64,000 nucleotides of DNA, taken from contig NZ_FOVG01000004.1 in NCBI RefSeq assembly GCF_900115075.1, positions 124,001-188,000 of the forward strand, given 5' to 3'. Shown here piece after piece: positions 19,084-28,887 of the stretch. Below the pieces are notes generated by a model, which ran no database searches, was not told where the DNA came from, and saw only the letters and a program-made list of their open reading frames with translations. The translations under genes and the position numbers were made by a program. Every line of letters starts with the position of its first letter. Positions within the stretch are counted from its first letter, which is position 1. Source of the stretch: Candidatus Pantoea varia. Lineage in GTDB: Bacteria > Pseudomonadota > Gammaproteobacteria > Enterobacterales > Enterobacteriaceae.

Positions 19084-19378
19084 TGCCGCTCGCCTCACCT
19101 TTAAGCAGACCTTCATCCTTTTCACCTCGTTGTAAACAGCTGCGCCAGACATGGCGATCATCCTGCTGACAACCGGCCGCCTCACTGGCTGGCCAGCTCA
19201 GGGATAAGCCCCATTGCAGCGCCGACTGCGCCCGCCAGAAATGCTGCACAAACTGCTGCTCATCGGCCAGCAGTCGCATTCCCTGCTCTGACATCTTTCG
19301 GCTGGCATGCAGCGTAAAACTGCCGATGACCATAATCATTAACACCATGCCCAGGGCGCTGCTGCCTCGCTGCTTCAC
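18974..19378 (-). CDS. ygdB: YgdB family protein (DUF2509)
   Basis: A small protein of 134 aa encoded between ppdB and ppdC, as in E. coli. The N-terminus (KQRGSSALGMVLMIMVIGSFTLHA) is a short basic segment and one membrane helix, resembling PilX-type minor pilin starts without the usual GFxxxE motif. A cysteine-containing C-terminal part follows. It overlaps the ppdB stop by 4 bp. No function is established; context suggests a minor pseudopilin-complex component. Confidence 0.85.
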   Translation of the reverse strand: MKQRGSSALGMVLMIMVIGSFTLHASRKMSEQGMRLLADEQQFVQHFWRAQSALQWGLSLSWPASEAAGCQQDDRHVWRSCLQRGEKDEGLLKGEASGSGMAVWQWVRLRGNQITALPHGWIDYCPLTLPATCL

Positions 19379-19908
19379 AGATTCTCTCCCTCAACCCAGC
19401 TCTCCATGGTTTCAAGCCAGCGACCGGCCTGACCCTGCAACACTATCCTGACCTGCCCGCCTTGCTGGCTCATGCTGAACTGCTCCAGCGTCATAAACGC
19501 GGGATCGGAGAGGCGCTCCCAGCCTGCTGACTGACACTGATCAACACCACGCTGCATCTCAAGCTGCTGTTGTCGCAGGCGATAACCGTAGTAGTCACTC
19601 TCTGCATGACTCACCCCTTCCCATTTACCGTTGCTGTTCTCGTCCCAGCTCAGCAGCAGACAGTTCTCACTGATTTTCAGTGCGCCACTGCCACACTCAC
19701 CGTGACAATAACCGGCTCGTCGCACCGCCTTTTCCAGCGTCGCTATCATCTGTTGTAGCTCCTGCCGCAGCTGCGCACGTTGAAGCACGCCAGCGTTCTC
19801 CGCCAGCAGCAACGGCAGAAAACGCCCCACACTGAGCATCACGACGGCGCTGATTGCCATGGCAATCAGCATCTCCAGCAGGCTGAATCCGGCGCTTTTC
19901 AACGGCAT
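19375..19908 (-). CDS. ppdB: Pseudopilin-like protein PpdB
   Basis: 177 aa with a short basic leader MPLKSAG, then FSLLEMLIAMAISAVVMLSVG, the classic type III signal with Glu at +5 of the mature protein. This fits a PulJ/GspJ-like minor pseudopilin. The start overlaps the end of ppdA by 10 bp, so ppdA-ppdB-ygdB-ppdC form one tightly packed unit upstream of recC. Confidence 0.9.
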   Translation of the reverse strand: MPLKSAGFSLLEMLIAMAISAVVMLSVGRFLPLLLAENAGVLQRAQLRQELQQMIATLEKAVRRAGYCHGECGSGALKISENCLLLSWDENSNGKWEGVSHAESDYYGYRLRQQQLEMQRGVDQCQSAGWERLSDPAFMTLEQFSMSQQGGQVRIVLQGQAGRWLETMESWVEGENL

Positions 19909-20369
19909 GTCTCCTCATCGGTCATGCAGAGGCGAATACGGGCTCTGGCCGAGATAATCAGCCGCATGCGTCCGGCGCTGTTCCCCAGTTCAATACTGCC
20001 CGCTTTAGCAACATTGCGGCGGCCATAGAAGCCCGGTTCCCCCCGGATGCCATAAAGCGCTACGCCCGGGTGCGGCGCCAGGAAATGGAGCCGTTTTCCG
20101 TGACCACAACCTGCAACGGGGCGGCTTCCGGCACCGATGCACCAGGGATCGCCTGGCTGTGACCATAAAACCAGGTCGCTATTCTGCCGGTTGGCCTGGG
20201 CGCGCAGCCGAAGCAGGAAACCCTGCAATTGCTGAGCGCTGTCGCGCAGTTGCTGCCGCTGTTGCCAGCGCTGCCAGCCGTGCAGCGCGGCAAGACTGAG
20301 CAGGCCGGCAATCACCATCACCAGCAGCAGTTCCGGCAGGGTAAAACCACGTAAGTGTGCTGTTTTCAT
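19899..20369 (-). CDS. ppdA: Pseudopilin-like protein PpdA
   Basis: 156 aa starting MKTAHLRGFTLPELLLVMVI, a GspH/FimT-like prepilin leader with cleavage after Gly and Glu at +5. I chose the ATG at 20369; upstream in-frame codons would add 29 residues ahead of the leader, which prepilin peptidase substrates do not have. It is first in the ppdA-ppdB-ygdB-ppdC-recC order. Confidence 0.9.
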   Translation of the reverse strand: MKTAHLRGFTLPELLLVMVIAGLLSLAALHGWQRWQQRQQLRDSAQQLQGFLLRLRAQANRQNSDLVLWSQPGDPWCIGAGSRPVAGCGHGKRLHFLAPHPGVALYGIRGEPGFYGRRNVAKAGSIELGNSAGRMRLIISARARIRLCMTDEETCR

Positions 20370-20508
20370 GGCGTCAGAGTGCGGGTTAAGGACAGGCGAA
20401 ACAAGGTGAGAGATGTCAGGCTGGAAAGCGTGCCGCAGAGAATATTTCCCGTACACAGGCAGTGTCAGAAGCGTGCGAGCGGTGCCGCAGATTTACCGGT
20501 GTGTGAGC

Positions 20509-20538
20509 AAAAAAAAGCCCCGGCGACGTTGCCAGGGC
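20509..20538 (-). terminator. Terminator of thyA
   Basis: On the minus strand GCCCTGGC (20531-20538) pairs with GCCGGGGC (20517-20524) over a 6-nt loop, with one G:T pair, followed by eight T residues. It lies 18 bp after the thyA stop, ending the lgt-thyA unit. Confidence 0.88.
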
Positions 20539-20556
20539 GTGATCTTTTATCGCGAA

Positions 20557-21351
20557 TCAGATAGCGACAGGGGCTTTGATCGCGGGATGCGGATCGTAGC
20601 CTTCAATCTCAAAATCATCGAACTGATAGTCAAACAGTGATGCCGGTTTGCGTTTGATCACCAGTTTTGGCAGCGGACGCGGCTCGCGGGTCAGCTGCAG
20701 GCGCGCCTGCTCCAGATGGTTGCTGTAGAGGTGCGTATCACCGCCGGTCCAGACGAAGTCGCCCACCTGCAGATCGCACTGCTGCGCCACCATATGCACC
20801 AGCAGCGCATAGCTGGCGATGTTAAACGGGAGGCCCAGGAAGATGTCGCACGAGCGCTGATAAAGCTGGCAGGAGAGCTTGCCGTCCGCCACGTAGAACT
20901 GGAAGAACGCGTGGCATGGCGCCAGCGCCATCTCGCTGAGCTCACCGACGTTCCACGCAGAAACGATAATCCGGCGTGAGTCAGGATCGCGCTTCAGCTG
21001 CTCAATCACCTGGCTTAACTGGTCAATCTCCTGACCGCTGGCCGTTCCCCAGCTGCGCCACTGTTTGCCATACACCGGACCGAGATCGCCATTCTCATCT
21101 GCCCACTCATCCCAGATTGAGACGTTGTTTTCTCTGAGATAACCGATGTTGGTGTCACCTTTCAGGAACCACAGCAGCTCATGAATAATGGAGCGGATAT
21201 GACACTTCTTGGTGGTGACCAGCGGAAAACCATCCTGCAGATTGAAACGCATCTGGTGACCAAAAATTGAAAGCGTACCGGTGCCGGTACGGTCAGCTTT
21301 TGGTGTGCCTTCGTGCAGCACATGTTGCATTAAATCCAGATACTGTTTCAT
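20557..21351 (-). CDS. thyA: Thymidylate synthase
   Basis: Converts dUMP and methylene-THF to dTMP and DHF. 264 aa, identical in length to the E. coli enzyme. The catalytic cysteine is Cys146 in [14 protein letters not shown], the phosphate-binding arginines are in [12 protein letters not shown], and the C-terminus is AIKAPVAI. The start overlaps the lgt stop by 4 bp. Confidence 0.98.
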   Translation of the reverse strand: MKQYLDLMQHVLHEGTPKADRTGTGTLSIFGHQMRFNLQDGFPLVTTKKCHIRSIIHELLWFLKGDTNIGYLRENNVSIWDEWADENGDLGPVYGKQWRSWGTASGQEIDQLSQVIEQLKRDPDSRRIIVSAWNVGELSEMALAPCHAFFQFYVADGKLSCQLYQRSCDIFLGLPFNIASYALLVHMVAQQCDLQVGDFVWTGGDTHLYSNHLEQARLQLTREPRPLPKLVIKRKPASLFDYQFDDFEIEGYDPHPAIKAPVAI

Positions 21352-22232
21352 TTTTCCTCGCGAAATTGTGGCTGCGGGCGACGACGATACGCCCAGATCA
21401 TCATAATAATACCGGCAACAATCATCGGCACAGAGAGGATCTGTCCCATACTGATTCCGCCTTCAAACAGGCCAAGCTGGGCATCCGGCTGGCGGAAGAA
21501 CTCAACGATAATACGGAAGGCGCCGTAGCCAATCAGGAACAGGCCAGAGACGCTGCCCATCGGGCGTGGTTTACGGATAAACAGGTTCAGGATGATGAAC
21601 AGCACCACGCCTTCCAGCGCCAGTTCATACAGCTGTGAAGGATGACGCGGCAACACACCATAGGTGTTGAGCAGTTCCTGGTATTGCGGATTGGTGGCGG
21701 CCAGCGCGACATCTTCGCTACGTGAGCCAGGGAACAGCATGGCATAGCGGAAGCCCGGATCGACACGGCCCCACAGCTCACCGTTAATAAAGTTACCGAG
21801 ACGACCCGCACCCAGACCAAACGGGATCAGCGGAGCAATGAAATCAGCGACCTGGAAGAAATGACGCTTAGTGCGGCGGGCAAAGACCAGCATCACCACA
21901 ATGACCCCGATCAGGCCACCGTGGAACGACATGCCGCCATCCCAGACTTTAAACAGATAGAGGGGATTTTCCAGGAACAGCGGTAAGTTGTAGAACAGGA
22001 CGTAGCCGATACGTCCGCCCAGGAAGACCCCCAGGAAACCGGCGTAAAGCAGGTTCTCAACTTCCTCTTTTTTCCAGCCGCTGCCAGGCTGATTGGCACG
22101 ACGTACAGCCAGCCACATGGCGAAAACAAAGCCCACCAGATACATCAGACCGTACCAGTGAAGCGAAACCGGTCCGATCGAGAAGATCACCGGATCGAAC
22201 TGCGGAAATGCAATATAGCCGTTATTCATCAT
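21348..22232 (-). CDS. lgt: Prolipoprotein diacylglyceryl transferase Lgt
   Basis: An inner-membrane enzyme, 294 aa, about seven membrane helices. It transfers diacylglycerol to the lipobox cysteine of prolipoproteins, including MltA and others encoded here. The Lgt signature [16 protein letters not shown] and the conserved N-terminus [19 protein letters not shown] are present. Two ATG codons stand in tandem at 22232 and 22229, and either may be used. It is coupled to thyA. Confidence 0.96.
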   Translation of the reverse strand: MMNNGYIAFPQFDPVIFSIGPVSLHWYGLMYLVGFVFAMWLAVRRANQPGSGWKKEEVENLLYAGFLGVFLGGRIGYVLFYNLPLFLENPLYLFKVWDGGMSFHGGLIGVIVVMLVFARRTKRHFFQVADFIAPLIPFGLGAGRLGNFINGELWGRVDPGFRYAMLFPGSRSEDVALAATNPQYQELLNTYGVLPRHPSQLYELALEGVVLFIILNLFIRKPRPMGSVSGLFLIGYGAFRIIVEFFRQPDAQLGLFEGGISMGQILSVPMIVAGIIMMIWAYRRRPQPQFREEK

Positions 22233-22370
22233 TCACCGTCTATTTTTCAACCCTGAAAAGGGGCGTTGTCAGGCACATAAATTAAGGCTGCGCATAATAG
22301 CACAGCCGGTTTTCTGAATTGTCTTGCAAATGTAAACGCCGATAACGCGTAAAGCCTGCCCGGCGTGGGA

Positions 22371-24617
22371 CTAACGGCCGCCGCGAATTAAACCGCCTAA
22401 TCCGCGCCGCTCCATAAAAGCAGAGACCAGATGGCGCACTTCCGTGGCGGTGTCGGCATTCATCCCCTGCTCGCTGAGCTTCTGCGCTTCTTCGTGATCC
22501 AGATGGCGCAGCAGGTATTTAACGCGCGGTACGTTTTTACCGTTCATGCTGAGATGGTGATACCCCAGGCCGACCAGCAGTGCGACACACATCGGATCGC
22601 CCGCCATTTCACCACACAGGCACAATTCCAGATTGGCCAGGCGGGCTTCCTGTGCAATCGCATTCAGCGCGCGCAGCATCGCCGGATGCAGCGAGTCATA
22701 AAGGTTTGCAACACGGGTGTTATTGCGGTCCACCGCCAGCAGATACTGCGTCAGGTCGTTGGTGCCGACCGAGACAAAATCGACTCGTGACGCCAGATGC
22801 GGGATCATAAACAGCATCGACGGCACTTCGATCATGATCCCGATACGCGGTCTGGGAATCGGGAAGCCCAGCATCTCTTCCACTTCGCGACCGGCACGAT
22901 CGATCAGCTCTTTTGCATCGTCGATCTCGTCGATATGACTGATCATCGGCAGCAGAATACTGAGGTTGCCGGAGGCGGCGTTGGCACGCAGCATCGCACG
23001 TACCTGCACCAGGAAGATTTCCGGCTGATCCAGCGTCAGGCGAATGCCGCGCCAGCCCAGGCAGGGATTCTCTTCACTGATCGGCATGTAAGGCAGCTGT
23101 TTATCGGCACCCACATCCAGCGTTCGCAGCGTCACCGGCTTGTTGCGAAACAGCTGCAACATGCCCTGATACTGAGCCACCTGCTCCTCTTCCGACGGGA
23201 AGCCATTTTGCAGCATAAACGGGATTTCGGTGCGGTAGAGACCGATGCCATCCACCCAGTCGCCCACCGTCTGCTCATGTTCCGGGCTTAAGCCAGCATT
23301 CAGCATCACCTGCACGCGTTCGCCACTTTTCAGCTCACCCGGCTGATCGACTACGCCTTCCGCCATTTTGCTCAGCGCGTTCTCTTCGCTGATCAGCCGC
23401 TGATACTCCTGTACCAGCACAGGCTCAGGATCGATCAGCAGCTCACCGCGATAACCGTCGACGATCAGCAGGCGTTTGTTGAGCTGATGAGGCTGGATGT
23501 CAGCGCCCATGACTGTCGGGATCCCCATCGCGCGGGTCAGGATCGCCGCATGGGAGTTGGCTGCACCGTCACGCACCACCACGCCCGCCAGCCGCTCCTG
23601 CGGCAGCTCAGCTAAGGTCGTGGCGGTCAGCTCATCGGCCACCAGCACAAAACGTTCCGGCCAGGCATTGGTGCCGACCAGAGTGTCATCAAGGTGGAAC
23701 AGCAGACGCTGGCCCAGTACCCGCAGATCGCCTGCACGTTCGCGCAGGTAGTTGTCAGTCAGGCTCGCGAACTGTTCAGCAAACTTCTCGATCACCTGTT
23801 TTACCGCCCATTCGGCGACCGAGCCGCGCTCGATCTCATCGAACAGATCTTTCTTCAGACGGGCATCGGTTAACAGGTGAGAATAGAGATCGAAAATGGC
23901 CGCGCTCTCTTTCTGTGCGCTGGCGCTGAATCGTTTGCTGAAACGGCGAAATTCATTGGTTGCTTCGCTCATGGCGAGCGACAGACGCTCACGTTCACGC
24001 TGAACATCCAGCGTTGAGGCGGCCGATACCTGATCGAGCAGAGGCTGCGTCTCATCGACCCAGCCCGGCGCCACCGCGACGCCAGGTGCTGCTGCAATCG
24101 CGCGCACCCGCGTCTGGCGGAACTGACCAAACAGCTGACCCATCTGAGATTGCGACAGCAGTGCCGCCATCTGGGTAGCCAGCGTGACCAGGAATGACTC
24201 TTCGCTTTCATCAAACTGACGGTGTTCGCGCTGCTGCACGACCAGCACGCCAAGGAGCTGGCGACGGCTGATCACAGGCACGCCGAGGAAGGAGCGATAG
24301 CGCTCCTCTTTTACTGCGGGGATATATTTAAAGCTGGGGTGACTCTGGGCGTCAGCAAGGTTGATCGGTTCGGCCAGACGGCCCACTAAACCAACGATAC
24401 CCTCGTCAAAAGCCAGCGTTACGGTACGGCCACGCGGTTTTTTGAGTCCGCGCGTCGCCATCAGGTAATAGCAGCGACGGTCCTGGTCGGCGAGGTAAAC
24501 GGAACAGACTTCCGTATCCATCGCCAGACAGATCTCATTGACCAGGATGTCGAGTGCTTCATTGAGACGCGGCGCACTCGCCACTTTTTCTACAATTTCG
24601 CGCAACTGAGTGAGCAT
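22371..24617 (-). CDS. ptsP: PTS-Ntr enzyme I (EINtr)
   Basis: Phosphoenolpyruvate-protein phosphotransferase of the nitrogen PTS, 748 aa. The N-terminal GAF domain (about 1-165) senses the glutamine/2-oxoglutarate ratio in E. coli. The phospho-histidine is His356 in GAANSHAAILTRAMG, followed by the PEP-binding barrel (GIGLYRTEIPFM, GTNDLTQYLLAVDR, LCGEMAGDP). The phosphate passes to NPr and EIIANtr, encoded elsewhere. The gene follows rppH after 12 bp, as in E. coli. Confidence 0.96.
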   Translation of the reverse strand: MLTQLREIVEKVASAPRLNEALDILVNEICLAMDTEVCSVYLADQDRRCYYLMATRGLKKPRGRTVTLAFDEGIVGLVGRLAEPINLADAQSHPSFKYIPAVKEERYRSFLGVPVISRRQLLGVLVVQQREHRQFDESEESFLVTLATQMAALLSQSQMGQLFGQFRQTRVRAIAAAPGVAVAPGWVDETQPLLDQVSAASTLDVQRERERLSLAMSEATNEFRRFSKRFSASAQKESAAIFDLYSHLLTDARLKKDLFDEIERGSVAEWAVKQVIEKFAEQFASLTDNYLRERAGDLRVLGQRLLFHLDDTLVGTNAWPERFVLVADELTATTLAELPQERLAGVVVRDGAANSHAAILTRAMGIPTVMGADIQPHQLNKRLLIVDGYRGELLIDPEPVLVQEYQRLISEENALSKMAEGVVDQPGELKSGERVQVMLNAGLSPEHEQTVGDWVDGIGLYRTEIPFMLQNGFPSEEEQVAQYQGMLQLFRNKPVTLRTLDVGADKQLPYMPISEENPCLGWRGIRLTLDQPEIFLVQVRAMLRANAASGNLSILLPMISHIDEIDDAKELIDRAGREVEEMLGFPIPRPRIGIMIEVPSMLFMIPHLASRVDFVSVGTNDLTQYLLAVDRNNTRVANLYDSLHPAMLRALNAIAQEARLANLELCLCGEMAGDPMCVALLVGLGYHHLSMNGKNVPRVKYLLRHLDHEEAQKLSEQGMNADTATEVRHLVSAFMERRGLGGLIRGGR

Positions 24618-24629
24618 AAAGGGCGTGGC

Positions 24630-25157
24630 CTATCCTCTCTTACGTCGATGGGCAGGATTATTTCGCTGCCCCGCACTCTCCTGCATAGACATCACCACGC
24701 CAGCGAATTCCTTCATCACCCGACGATAAACGTCGCGTTTAAAGGAGACAACCTGACGCACCGGATACCAGAAACTGACCCAGCGCCAGCCATCGAACTC
24801 CGGCGTGCTGCTGTGCTGCACATTGATATCCGCGTCATTACACATTAACTGCAGAAGAAACCACTTTTGTTTCTGGCCGATACATACCGGCTTTGTGTCC
24901 CAACGCACCAAACGTTTTGGCAACTTGTAACGCAACCAGTTGCGGGTAGAGGCAAGTATTCGAACATCTTTCCGGTGTAAGCCGACCTCTTCGAACAGTT
25001 CGCGATACATCGCCTGTTCTGCGGTTTCACCGGGATTGATGCCTCCCTGAGGAAATTGCCAGGAGTGCTGTCCAAAGCGCCTGGCCCATAACACTTGTCC
25101 CTGCCGGTTACAGATTACGATACCAACATTCGGGCGGTAGCCATCATCATCGATCAC
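24630..25157 (-). CDS. rppH: RNA pyrophosphohydrolase RppH
   Basis: A Nudix hydrolase of 175 aa that removes pyrophosphate from 5' triphosphate ends and so starts RNase E-dependent mRNA decay. The Nudix box starts at Gly38 ([20 protein letters not shown] and on) with the catalytic glutamates. The Arg/Lys-rich C-terminal tail is less conserved. It lies beside the DARS2-like region and shares an operon with ptsP. Confidence 0.96.
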   Translation of the reverse strand: MIDDDGYRPNVGIVICNRQGQVLWARRFGQHSWQFPQGGINPGETAEQAMYRELFEEVGLHRKDVRILASTRNWLRYKLPKRLVRWDTKPVCIGQKQKWFLLQLMCNDADINVQHSSTPEFDGWRWVSFWYPVRQVVSFKRDVYRRVMKEFAGVVMSMQESAGQRNNPAHRRKRG

Positions 25158-25841
25158 CGGACTACCTCAAAGCAAAATTTGAATGAGCTGATTGTTTCAC
25201 ACTCCTTACAGGCGGTAAACCACTGGATTCATGGGGGGTTAAGCCATCAGCACAGGGATAACTCACAGAAAAAGGCAAAGTTATAAACAAAGGCCGCGAA
25301 AAAGATCGATCTTATTCACGTTTTCTGTGGATAGCTTTGTGCAGAACGCGGGAGTTAACTGAATAACCTTTTCTGAGGTCACCTGTGGAGTGAAAAGAGT
25401 TAACAACTCATCACTATGATTTTTAATAAAATTAAATCGATCCTGCCCGCCATAAAACTTTCATAAAACGCGAATATTTTGGCTAAAACTGACAATCGAT
25501 TAAAATATAAGCATACCGCTTTTTATCCACAGTTAATCGCTCAGGGTTAGGCCAGAGAGGCGAAAATATGCTCAGACTGGCAAAAGTCAAGGCTGTAAAT
25601 GGAACCAGTACCGCACAGAAACGGGGGTTATCCCATTTTTCTGTGGATAACCGGGCTGGAGATCCTGTTCATTGTTGCGGGTAAGCTGGGATAACCCTGA
25701 CTGCCCGTTGCTGATGAGCGGGAGATCCGCTAAAAAAAGCATGATCTATCATGTTATTATCGATTCCTGACGCGGTTTATTTTAGCGAAAAGATATAGCC
25801 AGCCGTTACTGTACAAATTTTAATCATTGCGAGTCATCAAC
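25158..25841. other. DARS2-like DnaA-reactivating region
   Basis: The 684-bp rppH-mutH gap is AT-rich and holds no credible gene. A compact core carries three near-consensus DnaA boxes: TTATTCACG at 25312-25320 (plus), TGTGGATAG at 25326-25334 (minus) and TGTGCAGAA at 25338-25346 (minus). Two perfect 9-mers follow, TTATCCACA at 25523-25531 (plus) and TGTGGATAA at 25642-25650 (minus). TTATAAACA at 25281-25289 is a weaker match. In E. coli the DARS2 site, which regenerates ATP-DnaA, occupies the same mutH-ygdP(rppH) gap and has a three-box core with further boxes. I could not assign IHF or Fis sites by eye. Confidence 0.82.
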
Positions 25842-26519
25842 ATGAGTTACCTGCCAGGACCACCCGAAGATGAGGCCAGCCTGCTGGCACGTGCGCAGGA
25901 TTTAGCCGGATTAACACTGGAAACGCTGGCCGCTCGCGCGGGTCTGCCCATGCCTGCGGATCTTAAACGCGATAAGGGCTGGGTCGGCATGCTGCTGGAA
26001 TGGCATCTCGGTGCCAGCGCGGGCAGCAAAGCGGAACAGGACTTTGCCCATCTGGGTATCGAGCTGAAAACCATCCCGATTGATACGCAGGGAAAACCGC
26101 TGGAGACCACCTTTGTCTGCGTCGCTCCGCTGACAGGTAACAGCGGCGTCACCTGGCTCACCAGCCATGTGCGTCACAAGCTGGCGCGGGTGTTGTGGAT
26201 CCCGGTTGAAGGCGAGCGTGAGATTCCGCTGCGGGAACGCCGTGTCGGCGCGCCGCTGTTATGGAGTCCGGATGCGGAAGAAGATGAGATGCTGCGTCAG
26301 GACTGGGAAGAGCTGATGGATATGATTGTGCTGGGTCGCGTTGAGCAGATTACTGCACGACATGGCGCCTGGCTGCAGATTCGGCCTAAAGCCGCCAACA
26401 GCAAAGCGCTGACAGAGGGGATTGGCGATCAGGGCCAGCCCATCATGACGCTGCCGCGCGGGTTCTACCTCAAGAAGAGCTTCACCGGCCCACTGCTGGC
26501 GCGGCATTTTCTCCTCTGA
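25842..26519 (+). CDS. mutH: Mismatch repair endonuclease MutH
   Basis: Nicks the unmethylated strand at hemimethylated GATC after activation by MutS-MutL. 225 aa. The catalytic triad of the type II restriction-like fold is Asp67, Glu74 and Lys76 in [11 protein letters not shown], with the same spacing as E. coli Asp70-Glu77-Lys79. I chose the ATG at 25842 over an in-frame TTG at 25827, since the protein then begins [15 protein letters not shown] like its relatives. Confidence 0.96.
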   Translation: MSYLPGPPEDEASLLARAQDLAGLTLETLAARAGLPMPADLKRDKGWVGMLLEWHLGASAGSKAEQDFAHLGIELKTIPIDTQGKPLETTFVCVAPLTGNSGVTWLTSHVRHKLARVLWIPVEGEREIPLRERRVGAPLLWSPDAEEDEMLRQDWEELMDMIVLGRVEQITARHGAWLQIRPKAANSKALTEGIGDQGQPIMTLPRGFYLKKSFTGPLLARHFLL

Positions 26520-26618
26520 ATCGCGCTACTCGCGCTGAGATGTCGCAATTATGTGGGAGATCGGTGAATTGAATGCGTATAATCGCCGTTTACTTTTCGT
26601 TTAGGATTGAATGTCGGT

Positions 26619-27329
26619 ATGTTTGAGTGGATTTCCGATCCCAACGCCTGGCTGGCGCTGGGCACCCTGACCATCCTTGAGGTGGTGCTGGGTATTGATA
26701 ACATCATTTTCCTGTCGCTGGTGGTCGCTAAACTGCCAAAGCACCAGCAAGCCAGCGCACGTCGCATCGGTCTGATGGGCGCGATGCTGATGCGTCTTGG
26801 TCTGCTGGCCTCAATCGCGTGGGTTGCCCGTCTGACTAACCCGCTGTTTACGCTGATGGATCATGCGTTTTCGGCGCGCGATCTGATTCTGCTGTTTGGT
26901 GGACTGTTCCTGCTGTGGAAATCGAGCATGGAGATCCATGAAACGATCGAAGGCAGCGAAGGCGAGCACAACACCCGCGTCCATTCGTTCCTCGGCGCGA
27001 TTGTGCAGATCATGATGCTCGACATTATTTTCAGCCTCGACTCGGTCATCACCGCAATCGGCCTTTCCGATCATCTGTTCATTATGATGGCGGCCGTCGT
27101 CATTGCGGTGCTGATGATGATGTTCGCCGCACGCGCCATTGGTGAGTTTGTTGAACGTCATCCGTCGGTGAAAATGCTGGCGCTCTCTTTCCTGATCCTG
27201 GTCGGTTTTACCCTGATTCTGGAGAGTTTTGCGGTCCATGTACCAAAAGGTTACATTTATTTCGCGATGTTCTTCTCGATGGCGGTTGAGTGCCTTAACC
27301 TGATGCGCAGTAAGAAAAAGCACGCCTGA
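26619..27329 (+). CDS. ygdQ: TerC-family inner membrane protein YgdQ
   Basis: 236 aa, about seven membrane helices. The TerC-family signature EVVLGIDNIIFLSLV lies at the N-terminus and MLDIIFSLDSVITAIG in the second half, both with membrane-embedded acidic residues. Family members are linked to metal-ion (Mn, tellurite) handling, but the E. coli protein has no proven role. The ATG at 26619 gives the E. coli-like N-terminus; the TTG at 26607 lies right against the AGGA and is unlikely. Confidence 0.88.
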   Translation: MFEWISDPNAWLALGTLTILEVVLGIDNIIFLSLVVAKLPKHQQASARRIGLMGAMLMRLGLLASIAWVARLTNPLFTLMDHAFSARDLILLFGGLFLLWKSSMEIHETIEGSEGEHNTRVHSFLGAIVQIMMLDIIFSLDSVITAIGLSDHLFIMMAAVVIAVLMMMFAARAIGEFVERHPSVKMLALSFLILVGFTLILESFAVHVPKGYIYFAMFFSMAVECLNLMRSKKKHA

Positions 27330-27338
27330 TAAAGTCAA

Positions 27339-27356
27339 GGGCGAGCCTGCTCGCCC
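27339..27356 (+). terminator. Hairpin after ygdQ
   Basis: GGGCGAG (27339-27345) pairs with CTCGCCC (27350-27356) over a 4-nt loop. The tail has only scattered T residues, so termination may be partial. Confidence 0.6.
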
Positions 27357-27447
27357 GGTTACTTTCAGATTTCTACGATTAACCCTGCCGGCAAAACCAT
27401 TTATTACTACACTGTTTGCACTTGACCATTTGTGAGGATAAGGCGTG

Positions 27448-27666
27448 ATGAAAGGGTTGGCAGGAGTAGCACTGGTGATGGTAACCGCCGCATTCTTAAG
27501 TGGATGCAGTTCTGATTATGTCATGGCGACCAAAGATGGCCGAATGATCATGACCGAAGGCAAACCGAGCATTGATAAAGAGACCGGCCTGGTGGAGTAC
27601 ACTGACCAGACGGGTCATATGGTGCAGATTAACAGCGATGAGGTCTCAACGATCATTGAACGTTAA
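27448..27666 (+). CDS. ygdR: YgdI/YgdR-family small lipoprotein
   Basis: A 72-aa lipoprotein with signal peptide and lipobox LSGC followed by [14 protein letters not shown], the DUF903 domain of the YgdI/YgdR family. The fold is Sm-like in known structures; the function is unknown. The ATG at 27448 is nine bases after GAGGA; an overlapping GTG at 27445 is the alternative. It lies between ygdQ and tas as in E. coli. Confidence 0.93.
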   Translation: MKGLAGVALVMVTAAFLSGCSSDYVMATKDGRMIMTEGKPSIDKETGLVEYTDQTGHMVQINSDEVSTIIER

Positions 27667-27806
27667 TTGCCCGATTTAATCCCCTGCCACCGATTCCCCG
27701 CTGGCAGGTGATTTCCCCGACTTTTCCCCCTTCCTTCCCCGCCATTGCTCGCGCTATAGTCCCTGAGAACACAACATTCCATTCCATAAAGAAAAGGAAG
27801 CTGGCA

Positions 27807-28847
27807 ATGCACTATCATCGTATTCCTCACAGCACGCTGGAAGTGAGTCAGCTGGGATTGGGCACCATGACGTTTGGCGAACAGAACAGCGAAGCCGACG
27901 CGCATGCTCAACTGGATTTAGCACTCCGTTCCGGCATCAACTTTATAGATACTGCCGAGATGTATCCGGTGCCTCCGCGCCCGGAAACCCAGGGTCTGAC
28001 CGAACACTATATTGGCAGCTGGCTCAAACAGCGCGGCAGCCGCGACAAAATCATTCTGGCCAGTAAAGTCGCCGGGCCTTCGCGCGGCAATGATGCTTCT
28101 ATTCGCCCGGATATGGCGCTGGACCGAAAAAACATCCGCGCGGCACTTGATGCCAGCCTGAAACGCCTGAACACCGACTACCTTGACCTCTACCAGCTGC
28201 ACTGGCCGCAGCGTCAGACCAACTATTTTGGCAAGCTGGGCTATCAGTACAGCGAGACCACCGCTCAGGTAACGCTGCTGGAGACTCTGGAAGCGCTGGC
28301 CGAACAGGTGCGCGCCGGTAAGATCCGCTACATCGGGGTGTCGAACGAAACTGCGTGGGGTGTGATGCGTTATCTGCAGCTCGCTGAGAAGCATGAACTG
28401 CCGCGCATCGTCAGCATCCAGAATCCCTACAGCCTGCTGAACCGCAGCTTTGAAGTGGGTCTGGCCGAAATCAGCCAGCATGAAGGCGTAGAGCTGCTGG
28501 CATATTCCAGCCTGGCATTTGGTACGCTGAGCGGCAAATACCTGAATGGCGCACAGCCTGCGGGCGCACGCAACACGCTGTTCAGCCGCTTTACCCGCTA
28601 CAGCGGCGAGCAGTCACAAAAGGCGATTGCCGAATATGTGGCGCTGGCTCAACAGCATCAGATCGACCCGTCGCAGATGGCGCTCGCCTATGTGCGTCAG
28701 CAGCCGTTTGTCGCCAGCACGCTGCTGGGTGCCACCACGCTTGAACAGTTGCAGGTCAATATCGACAGTTTTAATCTGACCTTAAATGCAGAGATCCTGG
28801 AAGGCATTGAGGCGATCCACCGTCGTTATACCTATCCGGCCCCCTAA
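27807..28847 (+). CDS. tas: Aldo-keto reductase Tas
   Basis: 346 aa, an NADP(H)-dependent aldo-keto reductase barrel. AKR residues are visible: FIDTAEMYPV (Asp and the catalytic Tyr), ILASKVAG (Lys) and LYQLHWPQR (His). In E. coli Tas was found as a suppressor of tyrosine auxotrophy under starvation. The ATG at 27807 has AAGGAAG upstream and gives MHYHRIPHSTLEVSQLG; a longer open frame to 27708 is low-complexity and not coding-like. Confidence 0.94.
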   Translation: MHYHRIPHSTLEVSQLGLGTMTFGEQNSEADAHAQLDLALRSGINFIDTAEMYPVPPRPETQGLTEHYIGSWLKQRGSRDKIILASKVAGPSRGNDASIRPDMALDRKNIRAALDASLKRLNTDYLDLYQLHWPQRQTNYFGKLGYQYSETTAQVTLLETLEALAEQVRAGKIRYIGVSNETAWGVMRYLQLAEKHELPRIVSIQNPYSLLNRSFEVGLAEISQHEGVELLAYSSLAFGTLSGKYLNGAQPAGARNTLFSRFTRYSGEQSQKAIAEYVALAQQHQIDPSQMALAYVRQQPFVASTLLGATTLEQLQVNIDSFNLTLNAEILEGIEAIHRRYTYPAP

Positions 28848-28854
28848 GCGGTCT

Positions 28855-28885
28855 GTTGCCAGCTGCCGTGATGGCGGCTGGCAAC
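28855..28885. terminator. Bidirectional hairpin between tas and the GNAT gene
   Basis: GTTGCCAGC (28855-28863) pairs with GCTGGCAAC (28877-28885), continued by a T:G pair and GCC/GGC around a 5-nt loop, 13 pairs in all. It fills the 40-bp gap between convergent genes and probably ends both transcripts. Confidence 0.7.
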
Positions 28886-28887
28886 TC

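Noticed and set aside
18688..20369. ppd cluster as a new type II or type IV secretion system
   Set aside because: The four genes and their order equal the E. coli ppdA-ppdB-ygdB-ppdC set. No ATPase, platform or secretin gene is present.
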